Shown piece by piece: positions 18,268 through 28,893 of a stretch of DNA of 64,000 nucleotides; the first letter of the stretch is position 1, and each line of letters starts with the position of its first letter. The translations under genes and the position numbers were made by a program. Origin of the DNA: Nostoc sp. CENA543 (GTDB lineage Bacteria; Cyanobacteriota; Cyanobacteriia; Cyanobacteriales; Nostocaceae); assembly GCF_002896875.1 (NCBI RefSeq), contig NZ_CP023278.1:3892501-3956500 (forward strand), in the 5' to 3' direction. The notes beneath the pieces were generated by a model that was not told the DNA's origin, did not search any database, and saw only the letters and a list, made by a program, of their open reading frames with translations.

Positions 18268-18400
18268 CAACAACTGCCGATAAAATGGTGATTAAAACTG
18301 ATGTATGAGAAATGAGAAAGATTGAAATATGGGATCTAGAACATCGGTTCAGTCATAAAAACCCCTACACCCCTAAACCCCCATACCCTTACACCTCTCG

Positions 18401-18781
<381 letters not shown>

Positions 18782-18896
18782 AGCAACCTCCAATGAGTAG
18801 CCATTAAATATAGAGGATTGGTAATATGCAGGTGAGATTTAAAAGAGATAAGAGACTTTAATTTTTCCCCCTTCCCTAGTAGGGAAGGGGGTTAGG

Positions 18897-20253
18897 CTTT
18901 CAAGGGTAGGGGTTTAAGAAAGTGGCAGTTTAGCCAGTAAAATAAACTACGGTTATCAGCTCGCAAAAATCCGCAAGTCAGATAAGGCGAAGAATTGGGG
19001 GTGTGGGGAGAATGCTTTTAGGAAAAAGTGAAGAATTAAGGCAATGGACTAGAAAAGTCATAGAAAAGATGCCCCATCTATCCAAGTCGCAAGCAGTGAT
19101 ACTAGCAATGTGGAGTTTTGGGATAGTGATGACCCAATCGTGTGGACTGACAACAGTGTCAGTATTTTTAGCAGAGCTATTGGGGAAAAAAGAAAATACA
19201 GTACGTCAGCAACTTAGAGAATGGTTAAGAGACGGGGAAGATAAAACAAAAGCAAAAACAGGACGGGCAACACTAGATGTAACATTGTGTTTTAGACCAT
19301 TGTTGTTATGGATTCTGAGCTTGTGGCCAGAATCGGAAAAACGTCTAGCATTAGCTGCGGATGCCACAACATTGAGTGATAGATTTACAGTGTTAGCGAT
19401 TAGTGTTGTTTATCGAGGTTGCGGAATCCCGATTGCTTGGAAAATAGTGGAGGCAACTAAACCAGGAAGTTGGAAACCACACTGGCAAAAACTCTTTAAC
19501 GACATCAGTGAGACTATACCAGCTGATTGGTTTGTCATAGTGACAACAGACCGTGGACTTTATGCTGACTGGCTATATCAACAAATTCAATCCCTCGGTT
19601 GGCATCCATTTATGCGAATTAACCAAATTGGACAGTTCAAACCACAAGGAATGGAATCTTGGCAACCCATAAATACTCTTGTCACAGAAGTTGGTCAGTC
19701 GTTCTCTGGTTTAGTTACTTGTTTCAAAACTAACTCTGTCAAATGTACTTTGTTAGCTCGTCATGACGAGGGTTATGCTGACCCTTGGTTAATTCTCACC
19801 GATTTACCACCGGAAATTGCGGATGCTTGCTGGTATACCATGCGCTGTTGGATTGAGTGTCTGTTTAAAGATGGTAAACGCGGCGGTTTTTGTTGGCATC
19901 GTACCAAGATTACTCACCCCAAACGCGCCGAGAGACATTGGTTAGCGATGGCTGTTGCTACTCTGTGGCAAGTTAGCGTTGGTGGAGAAGTTGATGCCAA
20001 TCTACCCATTAGTAGTCTAGATGAGCTCCCACCCACTCATGTTGCTCGACGCAATTTCAAACATAGTGTTGTCCATCGTTGCTTGAGTTGTTTTCGCCGT
20101 GGATTTTTAGTCATTAAGGCTGCTGTTCTCAATCGAGAGCCATTACCTATCGGTAGCTTTTTCCCTCAGCCTTGGCCTAACTTGACTCCACAACTTCATG
20201 TCTTGAAAATCACTCTCTCTACTGCCTGATTTTTAAACCCCTACCCTTGAAAG
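18897..20253. mobile_element. IS4-type insertion sequence
   Basis: Terminal inverted repeats of about 22-24 bp start CTTTCAAGGGTAGGGGTTTA at 18897 and at 20253 (inverted). An 11-bp direct repeat AGGGGGTTAGG flanks both sides (18886-18896 and 20254-20264), which is the target duplication. Total length is 1357 bp with one intact transposase gene. Perfect ends and duplication suggest a recent insertion. It splits the interval between the tRNA-like RNA and the bL12 paralogue. Confidence 0.92.
19003..20229 (+). CDS. IS4 family transposase
   Basis: A 408-residue DDE transposase; the GTG at 19003 or the ATG at 19012 may start it. Catalytic-region landmarks are LAADATTLSDRFTVLAISVVYRG (first Asp), VIVTTDRGLYADWLYQQI (second Asp) and CWIECLFKDGKRGGFCWHRTKI (Glu and Lys of the YREK-like motif). 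The frame appears intact. It catalyses cut-and-paste movement of the element through its inverted repeats. Confidence 0.9.
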   Translation: MGRMLLGKSEELRQWTRKVIEKMPHLSKSQAVILAMWSFGIVMTQSCGLTTVSVFLAELLGKKENTVRQQLREWLRDGEDKTKAKTGRATLDVTLCFRPLLLWILSLWPESEKRLALAADATTLSDRFTVLAISVVYRGCGIPIAWKIVEATKPGSWKPHWQKLFNDISETIPADWFVIVTTDRGLYADWLYQQIQSLGWHPFMRINQIGQFKPQGMESWQPINTLVTEVGQSFSGLVTCFKTNSVKCTLLARHDEGYADPWLILTDLPPEIADACWYTMRCWIECLFKDGKRGGFCWHRTKITHPKRAERHWLAMAVATLWQVSVGGEVDANLPISSLDELPPTHVARRNFKHSVVHRCLSCFRRGFLVIKAAVLNREPLPIGSFFPQPWPNLTPQLHVLKITLSTA

Positions 20254-20299
20254 AGGGGGTTAGGGGGTTAGGTTTCACCCATATAATCTGAAAAATCAG

Positions 20300-20425
<126 letters not shown>

Positions 20426-20432
20426 GAAAACT

Positions 20433-21225
<793 letters not shown>

Positions 21226-21289
21226 TGAACTCACCTCCAGATATGTGATTAATTTCAGGTTAGGTATTAATACAATTTAAGTAATTGGA

Positions 21290-21429
21290 ATTCCGCACAA
21301 GTTAGCAAAGCAGTTTTCACAATTGCCTTTACCATTTTGGCTACGCTCCCGTAAGTGGAAGCGGTAGGAATTGAACCTACATATCCGTTGCCGGATGGTG
21401 TGTATGCTTTACAAGTTGGGGTGCGGAAT
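21290..21429 (-). ncRNA. Y-RNA-like RNA carrying a circularly permuted tRNA
   Basis: Outer stem ATTCCGCAC (21429-21421) pairs perfectly with GTGCGGAAT (21298-21290). Loop strands are CCCAAC (21420-21415) and AACTT (21303-21299). Inner stem AAAGCA (21410-21405) pairs with TGCTTT (21312-21307). The payload, in order: a hairpin ATCCG-GCAA-CGGAT in the place of a long variable arm; a T arm GTAGG-TTCAATT-CCTAC (21380-21364); a capped acceptor-like helix CGCTTCC-ACTTAC-GGGAGCG (21363-21344); TA; a D arm GCC-AAAATGGTAAA-GGC (21341-21325); and A. The anticodon stem position is the strand that continues into the inner and outer stems. This is the permuted arrangement expected if a tRNA is opened at the anticodon and closed at its acceptor end. 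It agrees with the tRNA-like module described for bacterial Y RNAs (YrlA) found beside Ro genes. Confidence 0.8.
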
Positions 21430-21444
21430 GAATTATTGAATGAA

Positions 21445-21624
21445 TCCGTGTAAGTTTAAGAAGCTTTTTACAGCTACGGCTGCTCTTACCAAATTTTGGC
21501 AGTGGGCGCGCACGTTAAATCTGCGAGAGACTTAAAATCATGCTTCGCTAGTTCGATCGCTCGAATTTTACTACCTTAGAACCGTTATCAATGTGTATGT
21601 ATGCTTCTTGTGTCGGGACACGGA
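21445..21624 (-). ncRNA. Y-RNA-like RNA carrying a 23S helix 69-71 mimic
   Basis: Outer stem TCCGTGT (21624-21618) pairs with ACACGGA (21451-21445). Loop strands are CCCGAC (21617-21612) and AAACTT (21457-21452). Inner stem AAGAAGC (21609-21603) pairs with GCTTCTT (21464-21458). Within it, AACGGTTCTAAGGTAG (21586-21571) differs by one base from the universally conserved 23S segment AACGGTCCTAAGGTAG (E. coli about 1920-1935, helices 69-71). The match continues on both sides as about 23 of 27 positions. A TTCGA-GCGA-TCGAA hairpin follows, then further GC-rich structure I cannot assign. A GAGCAGCCG stretch is only weakly reminiscent of the 16S 530 loop. It starts 13 bases after the ubiquitin-like gene. 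Confidence 0.78.
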
Positions 21625-21636
21625 AGACTCAGCGTG

Positions 21637-21858
<222 letters not shown>

Positions 21859-21899
21859 TTACAAATTACTAATTAAAAAACCATAAAAATACTATGATT

Positions 21900-21978
21900 C
21901 AGTTCGTAGTAAGGACTTTAGTTCTTTTTTTGTTCGCGGAGCGTCTCGCAGAGAGAACTAAAGTTCTCACTACAAACC
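21900..21978. repeat. Dispersed palindromic repeat in the leader of the Ro/Y-RNA locus
   Basis: gttcgtagtaaggacttta...agagaactaaagttctcactacaaacc, including the gcggagcgtctcgcagaga core. A near copy lies at 33753-33830 and a shorter one at 6829-6896. It would form a long hairpin in the transcript from the promoter at 21998-22026. Confidence 0.75.
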
Positions 21979-21990
21979 TTGAATTGCTTA

Positions 21991-22026
21991 TACTACAAAT
22001 GTAGTATTGACTCTACATAATGTCAA
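21991..22026 (-). promoter_or_regulatory. Candidate promoter with overlapping BlaI/MecI-like operator
   Basis: On the minus strand TTGACA (22026-22021), a 17-base spacer and TACATT (22003-21998) form a plausible sigma-70 promoter reading toward the ubiquitin-like gene. The -10 lies inside a perfect dyad TACTACAAATGTAGTA (21991-22006), containing TACA-N2-TGTA, the half-site layout bound by BlaI/MecI/CopY repressors. No such repressor gene is present in the window. The dyad could equally serve the divergent gene at 22129. Confidence 0.5.
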
Positions 22027-22128
22027 GAAGATCAAAAAGAAATTCTGCAAAACCCTACTAGTCAGTTCCTGCGATAAATTGCAACTTCAGATACATTAGT
22101 TAATGGACTGTAACAAACGGAGCGCGAA

Positions 22129-23640
22129 ATGGCGGCAGAGTCGCAACCAAAACGAGTAGTAGTTGTAGGTGCTGGTTGGGCTGGGTTAGGTGCAACCTAC
22201 CATTTAGCAAAACAAGGTTATGATGTGACGCTTCTGGAAGCTGGCCCTTATCCCGGTGGACTAGTAGCCGGTTGGCAAACGAACGCAGGTAAATCTGTAG
22301 AAGCAGGAATTCACGGTTTTTGGTATCCCTACAGAAATATTTTTGCCCTCATCAACGAGTTAAACATTAATCCCTTCACAACCTGGACACGTTCCGCCCA
22401 ATATTCTCCTGTTGGTTTGGAAGTAGAATCACCAATTTTTCAAGACTTACCCAGGCTGCCGTCACCTTTCGGCACTTTGGTATATACAAAATTTGAACGT
22501 CTACCATTAATTGACCGTCTCAGTGCCTTACCTTTACTTTTTACTTTAGTTGATTTTGATAATTCCGATGCAGCTTGGCGACGTTATGACTATGTAACAG
22601 CGCGAGAATTATTTAAAACTTTTGGTGTGTCAGCACGACTGTATAAAGAAGCATTTGAACCAATGTTATTAGTCGGTTTATTTGCCCCTGGTGAACAATG
22701 TTCTGCCGCCGCTACATTGGGAATGTTGTATTATTTTATCTTGGCGCATCAATCTGATTTTGATGTGGTTTGGTGTCGCGGAACTGTGGGTGAAAAAATC
22801 TTCCGTCCGTGGGTAGAAAGAATAGAAAAAGCAGGTGCGAGAATATTACCAAAACACCGTGTAACTGACTTAATTATTGATAGTAATCATCAAGCTACTG
22901 GTGTAGTTTGTGGTGATCAAGTATTTGAAGCTGATGCGGTAATTTTCGCTGTGGGTGTGACTGGGATGAAAAAGATTGTCGCCAATAGCCCCAGCTTACA
23001 AAGTCACGCAGAGTTTCGTAATTTACATAACTTAGGGGCGATTGACGTATTAGCAACGCGCTTGTGGTTTGACAGGAAAATAGATATTCCCCGTGCTTCC
23101 AATGCTTGTTTTGGTTTTGATGACACCACAGGTTGGACATTCTTTGATTTGAATGCTTTACATGATGAATATAAACAGGAAGAAGGTACGGTAATTGAGG
23201 CTGATTTTTATCATGCCAATCAGTTTTTAAATTGGAGTGATGAGGAAATTGTAGCGACAGTGCAGCGATATTTATCTACTTGCGTACCAGGATTTAGAGC
23301 AGCGAAAGTCATAGACAGTAGTGTGATTCGTTTACCCCAGGCTGTGACTCATTTTGCCCCTGGTAGCTATCGTCATATGTTGCCAGCTCAGACAAAATTT
23401 AAAAATGTATTTATGAGTGGTGATTGGATTATTAACCGTCACGGTTCATGGTCACAGGAGAAAGCCTATGTAACAGGTTTAGAAGCAGCAAATTTAGTGA
23501 TGTCTCATTTAAATTATGGTAAACCTGCTGACATTTTACCCATTGAGTCCGACGAGACACATATACAAATAGCGAGAAATATTAATCAAACAGTACGCAA
23601 TTTTGGTAAATCTATACTGCCTAATTTTTGGTTGCCGTAA
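22129..23640 (+). CDS. FAD-dependent oxidoreductase of the phytoene/zeta-carotene desaturase-like family
   Basis: A 503-residue flavoprotein with the dinucleotide-binding motif VVVVGAGWAGLGATYHLAKQGYDVTLLEAG (about residues 9-38), then GGLVAGWQ and EAGIHGFWYPYRNIF, typical of carotenoid desaturase/isomerase relatives. A C-terminal FAD-contact segment reads NVFMSGDWIINRHGSWSQEKAYVTGLEAANLV (about 425-456). It resembles plant-type desaturases but is not clearly CrtP or CrtQ, so substrate and symbol are left open. The start has a GGAG-like site (cggagcgcga). It is transcribed divergently from the Ro/Y-RNA locus. Confidence 0.78.
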   Translation: MAAESQPKRVVVVGAGWAGLGATYHLAKQGYDVTLLEAGPYPGGLVAGWQTNAGKSVEAGIHGFWYPYRNIFALINELNINPFTTWTRSAQYSPVGLEVESPIFQDLPRLPSPFGTLVYTKFERLPLIDRLSALPLLFTLVDFDNSDAAWRRYDYVTARELFKTFGVSARLYKEAFEPMLLVGLFAPGEQCSAAATLGMLYYFILAHQSDFDVVWCRGTVGEKIFRPWVERIEKAGARILPKHRVTDLIIDSNHQATGVVCGDQVFEADAVIFAVGVTGMKKIVANSPSLQSHAEFRNLHNLGAIDVLATRLWFDRKIDIPRASNACFGFDDTTGWTFFDLNALHDEYKQEEGTVIEADFYHANQFLNWSDEEIVATVQRYLSTCVPGFRAAKVIDSSVIRLPQAVTHFAPGSYRHMLPAQTKFKNVFMSGDWIINRHGSWSQEKAYVTGLEAANLVMSHLNYGKPADILPIESDETHIQIARNINQTVRNFGKSILPNFWLP

Positions 23641-23762
23641 ATAGTGTAATTTAAACTTCACTTAATTAGCTTATTCAGCCAATACAGTTCAGATAAGCAT
23701 AATTTTTTCTGCTGTTCCCTTACCACCACAGAAGAACTTTCTTAGCTGAACCCTATTGGCTA

Positions 23763-25091
23763 TTAAGCAGCTTGGCTAATTCTTTGTCGCAAAGGGATTT
23801 CAATCACAAATACTGTTTCCTGTCCAGGGATAGATTTACAGTACAAGCAACCGCCATGTCTTTCCACAACAATTTGGTAACTAATAGACAAACCTAATCC
23901 TGTACCTTTACCAATAGGTTTAGTTGTAAAAAACGGGTCAAATAACTTCGCCTTAACTTTTTCGTCGATCGCAGTACCATTATTGGCAATCTGTATGGAC
24001 ACCCACTCATCATTTATCATGTTGGTGCTAATGGTAATTTGACTGGGATGCTGCTGAATTTCTGTAAATGTTCGTTGTTGATTGTATTCATCTATCGCAT
24101 CAATGGCATTGGCTAAAATATTCATAAAAACTTGGTTGAGTTGACCTGCATAGCATTCAACTAGTGGCAATTCACTATAGTTCTTAATTACCTCAATAGC
24201 TGGATGTTCCGGCTTAGGTTTTAGGCGGTGATTTAAAATTGTGAGTGTACTATCAATGCCATCATGGATATTGACCTCTTTCATATTGGCTTCATCTAAA
24301 CGAGAGAAAATGCGAGTAGATTTGACAATTTCGCTAATTCTCTTAGCACCAAGATTCATAGATTTGATGAGCTTCAGTAAATCATGCTCAATAAATTCGA
24401 TATCAATTTCATTTAATACTGCTTGAATACGCTCTGTAGGAGCAGGATATTCTTCTTGATAAAGATGGATTAAATTTAAAATCTCTTGAGTATATTCATG
24501 GGCATGGGCAAGATTACCGTAAATAAAATTTACAGGATTATTAATTTCGTGAGCAATGCCAGCAATCATCTGTCCTAAACTAGACATTTTCTCACTTTGA
24601 ATGAGTTGTAGCTGCATTTGTTGTAAATCAGTATAGGCTTGACTGACTTCTGCTACCTTCTTCTCTAATAAAAGATTTTTCTGCTCTAGTTGGTTAGATA
24701 AATTGTGCAACTTTAAATGAAGTTTAACCCTTGATAATACCTCTTCTTGCTGAAAGGGTTTTGTAATATAGTCTACTGCACCAACTTCAAAGCCTTGAAC
24801 TTTGTTTTTGGTATCCGATAGAGCCGTCATAAAGATGACTGGAATATTCTGTGTATCTGGATTCGATTTTAATTTTTGACAAGTTTCAAATCCATCCATT
24901 TCTGGCATCATCACATCTAATAAAATTAAATCTGGTAGAGCATATTTGACCCTTTCTAATGCTACAATGCCAGATTTTGCTACTAAAACTTCTAAACCTG
25001 ATTGGTCAAGAGCATCGGATAAAACACCCAAATTAGCAGGATTATCATCAACAACTAAAACAGTTGGAGGTTGCACAACGGTAAAACTCAT
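23763..25091 (-). CDS. Response-regulator/histidine-kinase hybrid
   Basis: A 442-residue protein with an N-terminal receiver domain (acid pocket VDDN near 14-17, phospho-acceptor Asp 59 in LILLDVMMPEMDG, late Lys in YITKPF). A coiled linker follows (about 125-155), then a HisKA box with the catalytic His in GIAHEINNPVNFIYG (about 175) and a HATPase domain (NQVFMNILANAIDAI, GTGLGLSISYQIV). Receiver-first kinases of this type relay from another kinase. The hybrid kinase at 25150 lies immediately upstream in the same direction, so the two probably form one signalling operon. Confidence 0.9.
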   Translation of the reverse strand: MSFTVVQPPTVLVVDDNPANLGVLSDALDQSGLEVLVAKSGIVALERVKYALPDLILLDVMMPEMDGFETCQKLKSNPDTQNIPVIFMTALSDTKNKVQGFEVGAVDYITKPFQQEEVLSRVKLHLKLHNLSNQLEQKNLLLEKKVAEVSQAYTDLQQMQLQLIQSEKMSSLGQMIAGIAHEINNPVNFIYGNLAHAHEYTQEILNLIHLYQEEYPAPTERIQAVLNEIDIEFIEHDLLKLIKSMNLGAKRISEIVKSTRIFSRLDEANMKEVNIHDGIDSTLTILNHRLKPKPEHPAIEVIKNYSELPLVECYAGQLNQVFMNILANAIDAIDEYNQQRTFTEIQQHPSQITISTNMINDEWVSIQIANNGTAIDEKVKAKLFDPFFTTKPIGKGTGLGLSISYQIVVERHGGCLYCKSIPGQETVFVIEIPLRQRISQAA

Positions 25092-25149
25092 ATTATTAAT
25101 CCAGATTGATAGTTAAAGTTGATTTTGTAATATTTGGTAGCGTAAATTC

Positions 25150-27447
25150 TTACTGGGAAGATTGAATTAGAGATAATATTTCCTGGTCTTGAAAGTTCTT
25201 GGCTAATTGTTGTAATTTCTTGGCGAAGGGGATATATTTTTGATCAGTTTCTTCCAGTAAGACTGCTTGTTTGATGATGCCCTTGAAATTACCTTTCATT
25301 ACTAACTCATATATGGTTGCTATTTCTGCTGCGGGTGGTGCGATTAATTCAAGGGTTTCTGTTGATTGATTGATGATCTCTGGCTGTTCGTAAATCCATT
25401 CTAGGTTGAGGTATTTTCGGATTTTTTGGAATAAATCAATAGCTTGTATGGGTTTGGGTAGGAAGTCATTTCCTCCTACTTCTAAACTTCGATGTTGATC
25501 GCTTTCAAATACGCTGGCTGATGAGACGATAATAATAATGTCTTTAAAGGCTTCTGACTGGCGAATACGCTGAATCAGTAAAAATCCATCTAGTTCTGGC
25601 ATTAATAAATCCGTGATGACGAGATCAGGTTGAAATTCTAAGGTTTTTTGCCAACCGTCTTCTCCGTTAACTGCTTCTTTGATTTCAAAGCCGATGGGAC
25701 TGAGTAAATTAGCTAGTACCGAGCGATTAGCCCATTTATCATCAACGATGAGAATCTTAGGTTGATAGCCTTTGATACCAATAATTTGTCCGTAATCATC
25801 GGTTTGTGAAGTTTTTACCCATTCCTCGGCTGTAGGTAATTCCACATCGAACCAAAAAATACTGCCAATACCTGCTGCACTTCGGACTTTAATCTCGCTA
25901 CCCATAAATTCGACGATTTTTTGGCTAATTGCCAAGCCTAAGCCAGTACCTTCGGTTTGTCGGCGGTTGTCTCCGGCTTGCTCGAAGGGTTGAAAAATTG
26001 CTTGTAGTTTGTCTTGGGGAATACCAGTACCGGTGTCACGGACTTCAAAGCGAATTTTACTGGGACTGGCATAGCTAACGGTAAAATTAACACTACCTGT
26101 ATCAGTAAATTTAGTGGCGTTACTCAGGAGGTTAATTAAGACTTGTCGCAGGCGTTTTTCATCGGCGGTGATACCGATGGGTAATTCTGAAGCGAATTGA
26201 TAGTTAAATTGAATACCTTTGAGTTCAGCGCGGATGCGGCACATCTCGGCGACACTTTGGAGGAAGGCGGGAAAGTGGAAATCTGTCGGTAACAGTTCGA
26301 CTTTACGCGCTTCGATTTTTGATAAATCGAGGATGTCATTGATGAGAGTTAATAGATGAGAACCACATTGATAGATAACATCAATGCGCGATCGCTCTTC
26401 TTCTTTGATGTGTTTAGACCGTTGTAAAATTTGGGCATAGCCGAGAATGCCATTTAAAGGTGTGCGTAATTCATGGCTCATGTTGGCTAAAAATTCGCTT
26501 TTAGCATGACTAGCGGCTTCGGCGGCTTCTTTGGCTTGAGCTAGTAGTATTTCAGATTTTTTGCGATCGTTAATATTTCTCGATATGCCAATCATCCCCA
26601 AAATGTTACCTTGGGCATCTCGCCAAGGACTTTTAGTGGTGAGGAATGTGCCTCTAATCTGACCATCATGGGAGATATGATCTTCCTCGAAGGTTTCTGT
26701 AATACCTTGGGTGATAATTTGCATATCTTTAGCCATAATTTTATCGGCGATTTCCTGCGGAAACAGTTCATAATCGGTTTTGCCGATAATCTCATCAATT
26801 GGTTTGCCGAAAAAACTAGCTAAATAGGAATTGATAGCAACATGACGACCGTCATTATCTTTAACTACGATAATGTCTGGTGTACTTTCTAATATTGATC
26901 GCAATAGGGTGTTACTTTCTCGCAAAGCATCTTCAGTTTGTTTCTGTTCTATTGCTGTTTGCTTGCGTTTAGTGATATTTTCACTAAACATCATGATGCC
27001 ACCAATTTCTCCATTGGCTTGATGCCAAGGACGAAGCATCCACCTTATCCACTCTACAGTCCCATCGGCTCTGGGATAAGGATCTTCATCACATTGGAAA
27101 ATTTCTCCGGCTAAACACCGTTGATGAATCTGCCGCCATTGCGGGGGGATGTCGGGAAACACTTCATAGTGAGAACGTCCAATAATCTCACTGGTTAGTT
27201 GATAGTCTTCTAACCATTGACGGCTTACATGAAGATAGCGCATCTGCTGATCAAATATGACCATTGCTACTGGAGCATATTCAATTGCCTGCTGCAAGTA
27301 TGTTGTACTTGCATACTGAACCATATCAGGGTTCGTGCCAATCCACTGACTTTTGACATTGTATGGTTCTTCTTGTTGACAGAATTGCTGTGCTGTTTCA
27401 CTCACATTTGGCTGTTCTTGCTGCCTGAATGGAAATTGTTGGCTCAT
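25150..27447 (-). CDS. PAS-containing hybrid sensor histidine kinase
   Basis: About 765 residues from the ATG at 27447; a TTG at 27453 opens the frame. Order: two PAS domains (about residues 50-165 and 180-295), a HisKA with the phospho-His in EFLANMSHELRTPLNGILGY (about 325), HATPase motifs (LINLLSNATKF, GTGLGLAISQKIV), and a C-terminal receiver (ILIVDDKWANRS, Asp in LVITDLLMPELDG) followed by a short helical tail. It has no membrane segment, so it is a soluble sensor. The ligand of the PAS domains is unknown. It precedes the receiver-kinase gene by 58 bases. Confidence 0.9.
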   Translation of the reverse strand: MSQQFPFRQQEQPNVSETAQQFCQQEEPYNVKSQWIGTNPDMVQYASTTYLQQAIEYAPVAMVIFDQQMRYLHVSRQWLEDYQLTSEIIGRSHYEVFPDIPPQWRQIHQRCLAGEIFQCDEDPYPRADGTVEWIRWMLRPWHQANGEIGGIMMFSENITKRKQTAIEQKQTEDALRESNTLLRSILESTPDIIVVKDNDGRHVAINSYLASFFGKPIDEIIGKTDYELFPQEIADKIMAKDMQIITQGITETFEEDHISHDGQIRGTFLTTKSPWRDAQGNILGMIGISRNINDRKKSEILLAQAKEAAEAASHAKSEFLANMSHELRTPLNGILGYAQILQRSKHIKEEERSRIDVIYQCGSHLLTLINDILDLSKIEARKVELLPTDFHFPAFLQSVAEMCRIRAELKGIQFNYQFASELPIGITADEKRLRQVLINLLSNATKFTDTGSVNFTVSYASPSKIRFEVRDTGTGIPQDKLQAIFQPFEQAGDNRRQTEGTGLGLAISQKIVEFMGSEIKVRSAAGIGSIFWFDVELPTAEEWVKTSQTDDYGQIIGIKGYQPKILIVDDKWANRSVLANLLSPIGFEIKEAVNGEDGWQKTLEFQPDLVITDLLMPELDGFLLIQRIRQSEAFKDIIIIVSSASVFESDQHRSLEVGGNDFLPKPIQAIDLFQKIRKYLNLEWIYEQPEIINQSTETLELIAPPAAEIATIYELVMKGNFKGIIKQAVLLEETDQKYIPFAKKLQQLAKNFQDQEILSLIQSSQ

Positions 27448-27453
27448 GGTCAA

Positions 27454-27831
27454 TTTTATTGAGTTTGGATGTGAACACTAATCTATGCAACTTGTTGAGT
27501 AATATTTTCCATACAGATATCTTGAACGAAGAGTGAAATGCACTAAAAAAAGATAATCAAAAAGAATATTTTTAATTATCTTTTATCTATTTAAACTCTG
27601 AAGTATTGAAGCTGAGATCCGGGCAAAAACGGAAATAATAGCTTAAATAGTATTTTTTGAACTCATAACATTTGATATATTGACAATTCTGGTTTGTCAT
27701 ATTACTAAAAAATTGGTAAATTTAAACACGTTAAATTTACCAACAAATATAAAAATTATTTAATATCTTGATGCAATTGCTAAAAATTAGATCAGTAGTT
27801 TTAGCAGAAGTTTGCCAGTGCTGTAAAACAG
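27454..27831. other. AT-rich intergenic region
   Basis: Lies upstream of the kinase operon and downstream of rsgA, both on the minus strand. It should contain the kinase promoter. I see no repeat, RNA fold or gene to support. Confidence 0.4.
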
Positions 27832-28893
27832 TCAGTATTTGTGGTGATGTCGCATAGCTTTATGGATTTTCTTCCACCGTTCTTTTTCGGCTAGCTGCGC
27901 CTGATGATCTTGTTTGCGTACCAAATAATTCAGTTCTTTTTGCAATTTTTGGTAACTAACAAGTCTAGAGGTATCTAGTGTTCCCTCGATCAATGCTTGC
28001 TGCACTGCACAACCTGGTTCATGCTGATGCTGACAATCACGAAAGCGACATTTTTTGGCTAAAGCCTCGATGTCTGCAAAAGTTGCTTGCAAACTGTCCT
28101 CACTTCCCCACATCTGAATTTCCCGCATTCCTGGTGTATCAATAATTAAGCCGCCAGTTGGTAGTAAAATCAATTCCCGATGTGTAGTTGTGTGTCTACC
28201 CCGGTCATCACCGCGCCGGACTGATTGCACAGTTTGCACTGTTTCGCCTTTAAGTTGGTTGGTGATGGTAGATTTCCCCACCCCGGAAGAACCTAATAAC
28301 GCTACGGTTTGTCCTGGTTGTAGGTAAGGTTGTAAGGCGGATAATCCTTGGCTAGTGGTAGCACTTAATACAATAATAGGTACACCAAGGGCAACTGTTT
28401 CTACTTCGGATAGGTAATCATCCAAACAGTTGCATAAGTCTGCTTTGTTTAAGACGATAACTGGATTCGTGCCACTTTCCCAAGCCAAAATCAGATATCT
28501 TTCGATGCGTCTGGGGTTAAAGTCTCCGTCTAAACCTGAGACGAGAAAGACTGTATCTACATTAGTAGCAACGATTTGCTGGGCGGTTTTACTGCCGACT
28601 GTTTTGCGGGAAAACTGGCTTTTTCTTGGTAAAATCTCGTGGATAGTTGCTTGGGCTGCTGATTCTAGTGTTTGGATAACAACCCAATCCCCAACGGCGG
28701 GAAAATCTTCAGGTTGATGGGCGCGATGTCTGAATTTACCTGAAACTTCTGCTGTGAGTTCGCCTTGTTCACCATACAAAATGTAAGTGTTTTTATAGGC
28801 GATCGCCACCCTAGCAATATTAAATCCTTTTTCGCCATAGGGCGCAAAGCTGTGAGCAAAAAAGTCACTCCAGCCTAAATCTGTCAAATTCAT
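27832..28893 (-). CDS. rsgA: Small ribosomal subunit biogenesis GTPase RsgA
   Basis: About 353 residues from the ATG at 28893, which has a GAGGAAA site; a GTG at 28926 also opens the frame. The N-terminal OB-fold is followed by a circularly permuted GTPase: NKADLC (G4) precedes [14 protein letters not shown] (P-loop, G1) and [12 protein letters not shown] (G3). A C-terminal zinc knuckle is seen in [14 protein letters not shown]. RsgA acts in late maturation of the 30S subunit and is stimulated by 16S rRNA. The C-terminus is basic (RHHHK). It stands alone and is divergent from mltA. Confidence 0.93.
   Translation of the reverse strand: MNLTDLGWSDFFAHSFAPYGEKGFNIARVAIAYKNTYILYGEQGELTAEVSGKFRHRAHQPEDFPAVGDWVVIQTLESAAQATIHEILPRKSQFSRKTVGSKTAQQIVATNVDTVFLVSGLDGDFNPRRIERYLILAWESGTNPVIVLNKADLCNCLDDYLSEVETVALGVPIIVLSATTSQGLSALQPYLQPGQTVALLGSSGVGKSTITNQLKGETVQTVQSVRRGDDRGRHTTTHRELILLPTGGLIIDTPGMREIQMWGSEDSLQATFADIEALAKKCRFRDCQHQHEPGCAVQQALIEGTLDTSRLVSYQKLQKELNYLVRKQDHQAQLAEKERWKKIHKAMRHHHKY

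Noticed and set aside
21471-21500. 16S 530-loop mimic in the helix 69-71 RNA
   Set aside because: Only GCAGCCG and a nearby TGTAA match; this is too short to claim without comparative data.
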